Assembly: GCA_937874965.1 (NCBI GenBank)
Contig: CALNCD010000121.1
Coordinates: 1 to 13,280 of the forward strand
DNA: 13,280 bases
Source of the DNA: an uncultured Erysipelotrichaceae bacterium
GTDB taxonomy: Bacteria; Bacillota_I; Bacilli_A; Erysipelotrichales; Erysipelotrichaceae
Direction of reading: 5' to 3'
Shown here: one piece after another, positions 5,718 through 13,226 of the stretch
How positions within the stretch are numbered: position 1 is the first letter of the stretch
How the letters are laid out: each line of letters opens with the position of its first letter
Made by a program: the position numbers and the translations under genes
The notes under the pieces: model-generated
Database searches by the model: none
Seen by the model: only the letters and a program-made list of their open reading frames with translations
Told to the model about the DNA's origin: nothing

Positions 5718-6872
5718 ATGCGTTCAGACAAAACAGCTCTGCAAGCAGAACTGGAACAAACCTTCAAATGGCTCCATCAGCATCCTGAGCTGGGCCATCA
5801 CGAATATCAGACAACCACTTATATCCGGACCTTCCTGGAAGAACATCAGATTGAAATTCTCGAGAGTTCATTATCGACCGGACTCATCGCTTATATCCCA
5901 GGCAAACAGGCATCACCCGCGGTTGCCTTGCGCGCCGATATTGATGCCCTGCCTATTCAAGAAGAAACAGACATTGACTATAAATCAAAGCATTCCGGGG
6001 TAATGCATGCCTGCGGCCATGATTTCCATACCAGCGCCTTGCTCGGAGCCGCGCTGCTTCTCAAAGATCAGCAGGAAACCTTGCCTTATTCCGTTAAACT
6101 GATCTTCCAGCCTGCTGAAGAAGTCAGCAACGGTGCCCCCAGTGTCATCGCTACCGGCTTGCTTCATGATGTCGTTTCCATCTATGGGCTGCATGTCAAT
6201 CCAGCCCTTGATGCAGGCGTAATCGGAACCAAAGCTGGTCCTCTGGCCGCTTCTGTGGACAAATTCAAGATTACGCTAACCGCACAAGGCACCCACGCCG
6301 CCCATCCGGAAACCGGCCAGGATGTCATCGTTGCCGCAAGTACCCTTGCCTTAGCTTATCAGACTGTTGTTTCCCGTAACCTGGCAGCGGATGTTCCGGC
6401 GGTTGTCTCAATCACCCGCTTCAATGCAGGCACAACATGGAATGTCTTGCCTGAGACTGCTGAACTTGAGGGAACGGTCCGAACCTATGATCCTGAAACC
6501 CGCTCATTGATCCAGCAACGCCTCTTTGACATTGCGAAGGGAATTGAAATCACCTATAACGTTCAAGCGGACTTCACTTGGATTGAAGGCAGTCCAGCCG
6601 TCATCAATACCGTGGACGAAACCGAACTGGTCCGTAAAACAGCATTAGCCCATCACTATGACGTTATCGAACTGAAAGCCAGCATGGGAGGCGAAGACTT
6701 TTCCCACTATCTCGAGACCATCCCGGGCTCTTTTTTCAACATCGGGGTCGGGGTCGGCCGGCCTGTTCACAATAATCGCTTTAAAGCAGATTATTCAGTC
6801 TTGGCAAATGCCTCTTCCCTCCTGAGCGATGTTGCGAAACAAGCCGCAGAGGAGATTGACAACCATGGCTAA
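5718..6872 (+). CDS. M20-family metal-dependent amidohydrolase (N-acyl amino acid deacylase-like)
   Basis: This is a cytoplasmic dizinc/dimanganese hydrolase that likely cleaves an amide bond of an N-acylated amino acid or related compound. The 384-residue protein fits the M20D (HipO/YxeP/AmhX/DapL-deacetylase-like) group. Metal-site motifs are visible: ACGHD with Cys99 and His101, PAEE with Glu134/135, GLHV with His159, and a C-terminal GGEDFSHY, with a late His in PVHNNRF. The dimerisation domain lies in the middle, with THAAHPETGQDVI. The start ATG 5718 (MRSDKTALQ) is chosen because it aligns with the family. An in-frame ATG at 5580 would lie before the promoter. The stop overlaps the next gene by 8 nt. 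B. subtilis YxeP, a deacetylase of N-acetylated sulfur compounds that is encoded with an amino acid ABC transporter, is a suggestive parallel. The true substrate is not known. Confidence 0.93.
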   Translation: MRSDKTALQAELEQTFKWLHQHPELGHHEYQTTTYIRTFLEEHQIEILESSLSTGLIAYIPGKQASPAVALRADIDALPIQEETDIDYKSKHSGVMHACGHDFHTSALLGAALLLKDQQETLPYSVKLIFQPAEEVSNGAPSVIATGLLHDVVSIYGLHVNPALDAGVIGTKAGPLAASVDKFKITLTAQGTHAAHPETGQDVIVAASTLALAYQTVVSRNLAADVPAVVSITRFNAGTTWNVLPETAELEGTVRTYDPETRSLIQQRLFDIAKGIEITYNVQADFTWIEGSPAVINTVDETELVRKTALAHHYDVIELKASMGGEDFSHYLETIPGSFFNIGVGVGRPVHNNRFKADYSVLANASSLLSDVAKQAAEEIDNHG

Positions 6873-8481
6873 GATTTTCTATCCAGATTTTTTCAATGAC
6901 GTTTTCGGGCCGATCATGCAGCCTGGTTCCAGCGGCAGCTTTGCGGGAACCAGCCGTGTGGGACATGCGGCTCATTACCTGTTGGCTGCTCCGCTCACCG
7001 ACGTGAAGATCCGTTTCAACAAAAGCGATCGCAAGCATCTTGAAAATCTAGGCAACATGATGGATGACAGGGGCTACCTCGGAGGACTTTTAGGGTACAA
7101 CCCAGATGACTACCAGTTGTTCTTTGCCCATGAGAACGCACGCAAACAGAACTTGTCCTACTCGTTTTCAAGCCTGGACTATGACACGCCATATCCAGGA
7201 AGCGTGCAATTCGACCTGATTGATCAACAGGCGAACAGGGCACAGCTTATCGGTCAATCCGTCGGTGGCGGTATGATCTTGATCTATGAAATCAACGGTT
7301 ATCCGGTCCGCTGGTCTGCAGACACCTACCTTACCTTGATTGAAGCCGTAACCTTGGATCAGCTGCCTTCCTCGGCGGAACTGGAGTCCGTGGAATCACT
7401 CGTGGATTATCACTGGCTGGAAAAGACAGGAAGCCACGAACGAGGATTACTTTTGGAGTCCAGTGCCCCTTTGACTCATTTGGCTGATCATCTGCACTTT
7501 ATTCCTCAGCGCATCGTTACCATTCCTGCTCTGCTGCCTGTCGTTACCACCCTTGAAAGACAACCTCAGCTGTTTTCAACGATTCCTGAATGGATTGCTT
7601 ACGCTAATGATAATCACATCAGTTTCCTGGAAGCAGCCATTCACTATGAACAAGCATTCTCCGCCTGGAGCAAAGAAGCGATTCTTGAGTACTTTGAAGT
7701 CATAGCCGGGGTCCTTAATCATCAGATCCATGCCCTTGAAGAAATCGGGTATGATCAGGTTGAGGATACAGAAATGCTTCCCGTATACGGAAAATACTGG
7801 AACACATACAAACAGAGCGGAAAGGTGCTTCAGGACAGCCTTGCGTCACGGATCATGGATTATGCCTTCTCAACCAACGCCAAGATTCCTGGTGTCAAAA
7901 TTGTTCCTGGACCGATGGGAACCGGTGGCGGCTATCTGTTCTCTGCTTTGGAAGGCGTCCGTGAATTCAGAGGGTATTCACACGAGAAGCTGATTGAAGG
8001 GCTGATCATTGCAGCCATGCTTGGCGCAATTGCGTTCACCCATGCCAAAGCATCGGGTGCTTCGGGGTGCGTTGGGGAATCGGGAATCTGCTGCGCCATG
8101 GCTTCCGGCGCAATTACCTGGATGGCCGGTGGCAGCGGTGAAGCCGTTGAGCATGCTGCATCTATGGCTCTTCAAGCCAATATCGGAATTCCTTGTGATC
8201 CGATACCCGGCGGCTTGGAATTCCCATGTCTGACCCGAACCGTTAGAGCGGCCATTACTGCGCCTCTCTATGCCGATATGGCTTTGGCTGGAATTGATCC
8301 CCTGATTCCCTATCATGAGGTTCTCTTTGCGATTGAGAAAAACCGTCAGGTGAACTCAGAAGCCCTTTGCGGATACGAATGCGGGGTAAATTGCACACTG
8401 ACCGCAGCAAAGTGCCGGCAGTTCCTGCAAGGATCTGTCATGAAGGACAGACTCACCTACGTTGCTCCAAAGATTTCCTGA
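6865..8481 (+). CDS. Fused beta-alpha iron-sulfur L-serine dehydratase-family protein
   Basis: This probably is a [4Fe-4S] ammonia-lyase acting on serine or a related amino acid (possibly cysteine), 538 residues, longer than the usual approximately 455-residue single-chain SdaA. The N-terminus resembles SDH_beta: GPIMQPGSSGSFAGTSRVGHAA (about 15-36). But the family SSSHTAGP motif is changed to SSGSFAGT, losing the His. The alpha domain (about 320-520) has GPMGTGGGY, GASGCVGESG with Cys402, and CDPIPGGLEFPC with Cys444 and Cys455. These correspond to the three iron-sulfur ligands of known enzymes, with the same 11-residue spacing. A Cys-rich tail CGYECGVNC (502-510) and Cys517 follow. ATG 6865 overlaps the amidohydrolase stop by 8 nt, with GAGGAG upstream. 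The two genes form one coupled operon, so the hydrolase product may be its substrate. The family is clear, the substrate is not. Confidence 0.85.
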   Translation: MAKIFYPDFFNDVFGPIMQPGSSGSFAGTSRVGHAAHYLLAAPLTDVKIRFNKSDRKHLENLGNMMDDRGYLGGLLGYNPDDYQLFFAHENARKQNLSYSFSSLDYDTPYPGSVQFDLIDQQANRAQLIGQSVGGGMILIYEINGYPVRWSADTYLTLIEAVTLDQLPSSAELESVESLVDYHWLEKTGSHERGLLLESSAPLTHLADHLHFIPQRIVTIPALLPVVTTLERQPQLFSTIPEWIAYANDNHISFLEAAIHYEQAFSAWSKEAILEYFEVIAGVLNHQIHALEEIGYDQVEDTEMLPVYGKYWNTYKQSGKVLQDSLASRIMDYAFSTNAKIPGVKIVPGPMGTGGGYLFSALEGVREFRGYSHEKLIEGLIIAAMLGAIAFTHAKASGASGCVGESGICCAMASGAITWMAGGSGEAVEHAASMALQANIGIPCDPIPGGLEFPCLTRTVRAAITAPLYADMALAGIDPLIPYHEVLFAIEKNRQVNSEALCGYECGVNCTLTAAKCRQFLQGSVMKDRLTYVAPKIS

Positions 8482-8502
8482 AATTTTATTCTTTTCTGAG
8501 AT

Positions 8503-8520
8503 TCCCATTGACAGATGGGA
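8503..8520. repeat. Perfect inverted repeat centred on the mcc -35 box
   Basis: TCCCAT (8503-8508) and ATGGGA (8515-8520) are perfect complements around TGACAG and embed the -35 hexamer TTGACA. There is no U-run, so it is a poor terminator for the upstream operon. A protein operator is possible. No regulator is known for it. Confidence 0.45.
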
Positions 8521-8536
8521 GTCACACCTCTATAAT
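8508..8536 (+). promoter_or_regulatory. Promoter of the Cys T-box / mccBA operon
   Basis: TTGACA (8508-8513) and TATAAT (8531-8536) are exact consensus boxes with 17 nt spacing. The predicted start near 8543 precedes the T-box leader. Confidence 0.88.
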
Positions 8537-8542
8537 GCCAGG

Positions 8543-8792
8543 TATAAGAAAGGCTTAGATAAGAACCAGTAACACTATGGAAACCTCTTCAGAGAGAGAT
8601 CAATACTTCTGCGATGATCTTAGGTGGGAAACAGTGCGAATGCCTCTTAGAGCTTAATGGGCGAACCAGAGTAGTCCATTACGGGAACACCCGTTACAGT
8701 GTTAGGATTTGTTAGAATCCGATAAGGGCTTAATGCTAAAAAAGAGTGGAACCACGATACCATCGTCTCTTCGAGAGGATGGTATTTTTTTA
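8543..8792 (+). ncRNA. T-box riboswitch, cysteine-specific, controlling mccBA
   Basis: This leader couples transcription of the cysteine-forming genes to uncharged tRNA-Cys. Stem I carries CAGAGAGAG near 8590-8598 and GTGCGAA-TGC-CTCTTAGAG near 8634-8652. Aligning it with the methionine T-box in this window (ATG-ATCTTGGAG) puts the specifier at TGC (8641-8643), cysteine. The T-box motif AGAGTGGAACCACG lies at 8743-8756. Its UGGA (8747-8750) calls for a tRNA with discriminator U, which is the tRNA-Cys base. A strong terminator follows. Specifier, discriminator and downstream gene function all agree. In Clostridium acetobutylicum the ubiG-mccB-mccA operon is also preceded by a Cys T-box. Confidence 0.94.
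8757..8792 (+). terminator. Terminator of the Cys T-box leader
   Basis: ATACCATC (8757-8764) pairs with GATGGTAT (8778-8785), with an inner CTCT/AGAG stem (8767-8777) and a two-base GT bulge, followed by a run of T from 8785. It starts right after the T-box motif and competes with the antiterminator. Confidence 0.9.
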
Positions 8793-8822
8793 TTTAGCAC
8801 TTTCTTAAGAAAGAGGAAAATC

Positions 8823-9980
8823 ATGAAATTCGATACACGCCTGATTCACAGCACTGATTCCATTGATCCGTTTACCGGATCAGTAAATGTTCCCATCTAT
8901 CAGACATCCACCTTCAAGCAAAGCCAGCTTGGAGTAACCAAAGGCTACGAGTATGCCCGGACTGGAAACCCGACCCGCCATGCTCTCGAAACCTTGATTG
9001 CTGATCTGGAACAAGGCCATCAAGGCTTTGCATTCGCCAGCGGACTTGCCGCAATCACAACCGCACTGGCTTTGTTTAAACAAGGGGATCATCTGATTGT
9101 TTCCGATAATGTCTATGGAGGAACTTTCAGGCTTTTGGATAAGGTCTTCAGTCACTTTGATTTGCGCTATACCCGCATTGATACCGGTTCAGTCGAAAAT
9201 GTCACCGATGCGATACAAGCCAATACTGTCGCATTGTTCATTGAATCACCGACAAATCCGCTGCTCAGCATTTCTTCCATCAAGGAACTCGGATTGCTTG
9301 CGAAAGAGCGTCATCTGCTCTTGCTTGTCGACAACACCTTTATGAGTCCATACCTGCAGCAGCCGCTCACCCTCGGTGCCGACCTTGTCATTCACAGTGC
9401 AACAAAGTACCTAGGAGGGCACTCGGATCTGATTGCCGGCCTGATTGTCACCAAAGCCCCTGAACTCAGTGAGCGCATCAGCTTTCTCCAGAACGCGATG
9501 GGAGCAGTTCTGGGTCCACAGGATTCCTTCCTACTCATTCGGGGAATAAAGACATTGGCCGTACGGATGCGTGCCCATCTCGCCAACACGAAAGCCGTGC
9601 TGGCTTACTTGGAAACGTCCCCTTTCATTGAGAAAATTCATCACCCTTTGATCCATGGCTTTAAGAATCAAGACATCTTTCTTCAGGAAACCAAAGGAAA
9701 TGTCGCCTTAATCAGTTTCGTCTTAAAGGATACCCTTTCCTTGAATATTTTTCTGGAAAACCTCTCGATTATTACCTTGGGCGAATCATTAGGGGGAGTA
9801 GAATCCTTGATTTCGCATCCAGCAACGATGACGCATGCCGCTTTTCCGGCAGACATCCGAGCATCACTTGGAATAAGCGATCACCTGGTTCGGCTATCAA
9901 TCGGTATTGAGGATGAGGAAGACTTGATTGCTGATCTGGATCAGGCATTGCTCAAGGCCGGTCATCATGATTCTGAATGA
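8823..9980 (+). CDS. mccB: Cystathionine gamma-lyase / homocysteine lyase
   Basis: This PLP enzyme of the Cys/Met metabolism family should cleave cystathionine to cysteine, 2-oxobutyrate and ammonia, the second step of reverse transsulfuration. The 385-residue protein has the full set of family signatures: YARTGNPTR (44-52) for PLP phosphate binding across the dimer, the ASGLAA turn (72-77), VDNTF with Asp170, and SATKYLGGHSD with the PLP lysine at 195, then a C-terminal LVRLSIGIED. I chose ATG 8823 (MKFDTRLIH), 6-7 nt after AAAGAGG and just after the T-box terminator. An upstream in-frame start would run through the leader. The end overlaps mccA by 14 nt. The Cys T-box and mccA neighbour favour MccB over cystathionine gamma-synthase (MetB), which the motifs alone do not exclude. 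Confidence 0.88.
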   Translation: MKFDTRLIHSTDSIDPFTGSVNVPIYQTSTFKQSQLGVTKGYEYARTGNPTRHALETLIADLEQGHQGFAFASGLAAITTALALFKQGDHLIVSDNVYGGTFRLLDKVFSHFDLRYTRIDTGSVENVTDAIQANTVALFIESPTNPLLSISSIKELGLLAKERHLLLLVDNTFMSPYLQQPLTLGADLVIHSATKYLGGHSDLIAGLIVTKAPELSERISFLQNAMGAVLGPQDSFLLIRGIKTLAVRMRAHLANTKAVLAYLETSPFIEKIHHPLIHGFKNQDIFLQETKGNVALISFVLKDTLSLNIFLENLSIITLGESLGGVESLISHPATMTHAAFPADIRASLGISDHLVRLSIGIEDEEDLIADLDQALLKAGHHDSE

Positions 9981-10738
9981 TTATCGTGACTTGGTCTTGG
10001 AAACACCCCTGTTTCATCTGAAGGGGCTGGACATTCCTGACCAGGCACACATTTATGCGAAACTGGAACATCTCCACCCTGCTGGAGGCATCAAGGACCG
10101 CTTTGGTGTCTACGCTGTCGATACCTTGGTCAGCCAAGGGGTAATTACCCCTGAAACTGTCTTGATTGAGGCTACGGCAGGCAATGCGGGATTGGGCATT
10201 GCCTTCGGCGCCTTGCGCTATCATCTGAAAACACTCTTCGTTATTCCCCGCAAATTTTCCTTGGAGAAACAGACATTGCTGCGGGCGCTCGGCGCAATTG
10301 TGATTAATACACCGGCAGAATCCGGAATCGAGGGAGCCATTGCCAAGGCACAGGATTTACTGAAAAAGATTCCCCACAGCCTGAGTCTCAAGCAATTCGA
10401 AAGTATCCTTAATCCAGAAGCCTATGCCCATTCGATCGGTCCGGAAATCTATCATGATCTTCCGACGATTGATGCTTTTGTTACAGGGGCAGGAAGCGGG
10501 GGATCATTCAGCGGCGTCAGCAGTTATCTTAAGCAGCAGAACCCGCTGATCCAGACGATTCTTGCTGACCCAGTCGGATCAACACTTGGAGGCGGCCGCT
10601 CAGGGACCTATAGCATCGAAGGTATCGGCAATCACTTTATTCCCTGATCGCGGCGAACGGTATCTGAACAGCGGACTCTATGAACAATCCCGAAGTTCCG
10701 ATTCATACGCAAACGAACTTGAGTCCTTGATCGGATGA
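9967..10738 (+). pseudogene. mccA: Cystathionine beta-synthase/cysteine synthase-type gene with an internal deletion
   Basis: Intact MccA makes cystathionine from O-acetylserine and homocysteine, the first step of reverse transsulfuration. From ATG 9967 the frame gives 226 residues that follow the family closely: PAGGIKDRFG with the PLP lysine, ATAGNAGLG (asparagine loop, usually T/S-GNTG), IPRKFSLEKQTLLRALGA, GAGSGGSFSG for PLP phosphate, and EGIGNHFIP. A TGA at 10645-10647 then ends it, although relatives run to about 305 residues. The plus-one frame from 10643 resumes the normal tail, PDRGERYLNSGLYE, and stops at 10736-10738. The roughly 60 residues that should lie between, including the SSGA PLP-ring loop, are missing. 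So an out-of-frame internal deletion is likely and the product should be inactive. The overlap with mccB (14 nt) confirms the former operon. Confidence 0.82.
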
Positions 10739-10761
10739 TCCTTGCATTGATCAGGATTCTA

Positions 10762-10793
10762 TTGACAATCACCTCTTTTAGGACTAGTATAAT
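10762..10793 (+). promoter_or_regulatory. Promoter of feoAB
   Basis: TTGACA (10762-10767) is followed by TAGTATAAT (10785-10793). The hexamer TAGTAT gives 17 nt spacing and TATAAT gives 20, so TAGTAT is the more likely -10. The start falls near 10797-10800, inside the operator, leaving a leader of about 30 nt. Confidence 0.75.
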
Positions 10794-10816
10794 AAATAGT
10801 TAGGCACACCTAAAAG
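10775..10816. promoter_or_regulatory. Metal-regulator-like operator of feoAB with an upstream half-site
   Basis: TTAGGCACACCTAA (10800-10813) is an inverted repeat TTAGG-N4-CCTAA over the predicted start. CTTTTAGG (10775-10782) is the exact complement of CCTAAAAG (10809-10816), so a third half-site sits between the -35 and -10. The pattern is like DtxR/MntR-family operators and shares TTAG-N6-CTAA with the siderophore operator at 1464-1483. Repression by iron is the natural inference. Confidence 0.72.
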
Positions 10817-10827
10817 GAGGGGTATTG

Positions 10828-11052
10828 ATGACATTAAATGAACTGCCATTGAATACGCCAGCTGAAGTTATCCATATCGCCGAAGAGAGTCAAGTCAGAC
10901 GCCGTGTTTTGGATTTGGGAATTACTTTGGGGCTGCATATTCTTGCTCAATTCAGATCACCGGCCAATGAACCGACGGCCTATTTGATCCGAGGAACGAC
11001 TATTGCACTGCGGGATGAACTCGCATCACAGATTGAGGTGGCTATTTTATGA
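10828..11052 (+). CDS. feoA: Ferrous iron transport protein A
   Basis: This small cytoplasmic SH3-like protein of 74 residues, the usual FeoA size, is thought to assist FeoB. It has the family start LNELPLNTPAEVIHI, the RRRVLDLGITLGLHI segment and a C-terminal YLIRGTTIALRDELASQIEV beta-barrel end. I chose ATG 10828, 7 nt after AAGGAGG (10814-10820). A TTG at 10825 is too close to the ribosome binding site. The stop overlaps feoB by 4 nt (ATGA), so the two proteins are made together from the iron-operator promoter. Confidence 0.95.
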   Translation: MTLNELPLNTPAEVIHIAEESQVRRRVLDLGITLGLHILAQFRSPANEPTAYLIRGTTIALRDELASQIEVAIL

Positions 11053-13196
11053 GTCTGCTCAATCGCAGTGTTCAATCCGATCTGAATGAAGAAACACTCA
11101 ACGCTGATCAAAACCAAGGAGAATGGGTCTTCGGTTTAGCTGGAAATCCCAATGTCGGAAAGAGTACTGTCTTCAATGCCTTGACAGGCTTGAACCAGCA
11201 TACCGGAAATTGGCCCGGTAAAACAGTCACGAATGCTCAAGGAAAATTCACTTATCGCAACAAGCAGTTCGTGGTTGTGGATTTGCCTGGCACTTACTCG
11301 ATTCTGGCAAATTCTCAAGAAGAGGAAGTTGCCCGCGATTTTATCTGCTATGGTAATTCCAATGCCACTGTCGTTGTTGTGGATGCAACTGCTTTGGAAC
11401 GTAATCTTAATCTGGTGCTGCAGATCCTTGAATTGACGCCTCATGTGATTGTCTGTATCAATTTAATGGATGAAGCCAAGAAGAAAGGCATCGATATCAA
11501 TCTTGGCTATCTTCGTCTTAAATTAGGCGTTCCGGTCATCGCAACCAGTGCCCGCAGCAATATCGGCCTTGACGACTTAAAACAAGCAATGCTTGCATCA
11601 GCAGATGCCGCCGAGACCTTACCTGCGTATCAAGTCATCTACAGTGACCCGATTGAAGAACGGATTGCAGCTCTGACAAAGCAAATTGCTCCGATTATCG
11701 AGGAACACCTTGATCCGCGCTGGGTCGCCATTCGGCTCTTATGCGGAGATGACTCTTTGCTGGAAACAATGGAATTGACCCATCATCCTCATCTTCTGGA
11801 TAATTCAACGGTGATGGATTACGTCCATGAACTTCAGAAACAATTGGAGGGAGAAGGAATTCCCCTCACAGTACTCCGTGATCGGATCATCACAGAAATC
11901 GTTGATACCGCTCAGCATATCGTTGAGCATGCCATTCAGTTTACTAACCCGGATTATCTTGAACGAGATCTGAAAGTCGATCGGCTGTTGACCTCCAAGT
12001 GGTTCGGTATCCCGTTGATGATTCTTCTCTTGATGGGCATTCTCTGGCTGACCATCGCCGGGGCCAACATTCCTTCCGACCTGTTGGGGAAAGCCTTGTT
12101 TGCTGTGATTCCTTGGCTGAACCAGCTCTTCAGTGCCCTGCATCTTCCTGAACTTATCCGCAGTCTTTTTGTAGATGGTTTATACAAGACCGTCGCATGG
12201 GTCGTCTCGGTGATGTTGCCGCCAATGGCTATCTTCTTCCCATTGTTTACACTCTTGGAAGATCTAGGTTATCTGCCACGGGTTGCCTTTAATCTTGACC
12301 ATGCCTTTGAGAAGGCAAAAGCACATGGGAAACAAGCACTCACGATGTGCATGGGATTCGGGTGCAATGCTGCCGGTGTAATCGGCTGTCGGATCATTGA
12401 TTCGCCACGAGAGAGGCTTATTGCTATATTGACCAATAACTTTGTTCCGTGTAACGGCCGTTTCCCGACTTTGATAGCAATCATCACCATCTTCTTCGCA
12501 GGATTGGCAGCAGGTTTTGTCTCCTCTTTGACCTCTGTGCTTATCCTGACCGGTGTTCTGGTCCTTGGTATCTTGACCACGTTCTGGATATCACGCTTAC
12601 TCTCGGAAACCATTCTCAAAGGCATTCCTTCCTCTTTCCAGCTTGAACTGCCACCGTATCGTCGTCCTCAAATCGGAAAAGTCATTGTCCGTTCAATCTT
12701 CGATCGACCCCTCTTTGTCCTAGGAAGGGCCGTTATGATTGCTGCTCCCGCCGGTCTAGTCATCTGGGTGATGGCAAATATCTCCATTGCTGATCAAAGC
12801 ATTCTGATGTACTGTGTGAATTTTCTTCAGCCCCTAGGTCATCTCATGGGTCTGGACGGGTATATTCTCATCGCCTTTATCTTAGGATTTCCTGCCAACG
12901 AAGTGGTTGTACCCTCCCTCTTGATGGCTTACCTTTCTGCAGGTTCCTTAACTGAATATGCCTCCCTCGGTGCTTTACGGGACTTGCTTCTGGCCAACAA
13001 CTGGACTTGGATTACAGCCATCTGCATGCTGCTGTTTACGCTGTATCATTGGCCTTGCGGAACAACATTGATGACCATCAAGAAAGAAACAAAGAGCTGG
13101 AAATGGACCATCCTTGCTTTCCTCATTCCGACAGTCATCGGCATTGTTGTCTGCATTGCAGTAGCATCAACTGCTCGGATGCTCGGATTGGCTTAA
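11049..13196 (+). CDS. feoB: Ferrous iron transporter B
   Basis: This is the inner-membrane Fe2+ transporter with a cytoplasmic GTPase domain, 715 residues, full length. The G domain shows G1 GNPNVGKS (32-39), a switch region GNWPGKTV (53-60), G3 DLPG (78-81), G4 NLMD (138-141) and G5 SAR (167-169). A helical linker follows to about 310. Then come the membrane core with two Gate regions, including GFGCNAAGVIGCR and NNFVPCNGRFPTL, whose Cys residues line the proposed iron path. The N-terminus carries about 25 extra polar residues before the G domain. No feoC gene follows. ATG 11049 overlaps the feoA stop. No frame damage is seen. A probable insertion-sequence end begins 31 nt after the stop. 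Confidence 0.97.
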   Translation: MSLLNRSVQSDLNEETLNADQNQGEWVFGLAGNPNVGKSTVFNALTGLNQHTGNWPGKTVTNAQGKFTYRNKQFVVVDLPGTYSILANSQEEEVARDFICYGNSNATVVVVDATALERNLNLVLQILELTPHVIVCINLMDEAKKKGIDINLGYLRLKLGVPVIATSARSNIGLDDLKQAMLASADAAETLPAYQVIYSDPIEERIAALTKQIAPIIEEHLDPRWVAIRLLCGDDSLLETMELTHHPHLLDNSTVMDYVHELQKQLEGEGIPLTVLRDRIITEIVDTAQHIVEHAIQFTNPDYLERDLKVDRLLTSKWFGIPLMILLLMGILWLTIAGANIPSDLLGKALFAVIPWLNQLFSALHLPELIRSLFVDGLYKTVAWVVSVMLPPMAIFFPLFTLLEDLGYLPRVAFNLDHAFEKAKAHGKQALTMCMGFGCNAAGVIGCRIIDSPRERLIAILTNNFVPCNGRFPTLIAIITIFFAGLAAGFVSSLTSVLILTGVLVLGILTTFWISRLLSETILKGIPSSFQLELPPYRRPQIGKVIVRSIFDRPLFVLGRAVMIAAPAGLVIWVMANISIADQSILMYCVNFLQPLGHLMGLDGYILIAFILGFPANEVVVPSLLMAYLSAGSLTEYASLGALRDLLLANNWTWITAICMLLFTLYHWPCGTTLMTIKKETKSWKWTILAFLIPTVIGIVVCIAVASTARMLGLA

Positions 13197-13226
13197 CTGG
13201 CATTCCGTTAAAAAGAGCCACCAAAT

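Noticed and set aside
8709..8822. N-terminal extension of mccB through the T-box
   Set aside because: It reads through the antiterminator and terminator structures; ATG 8823 has a good ribosome binding site.
10720..10760. Possible terminator after mccA (TGATCGGATGATC and ATCCT/AGGAT repeats)
   Set aside because: Stems are only 4-6 bp and no T-run follows, so I do not call it.
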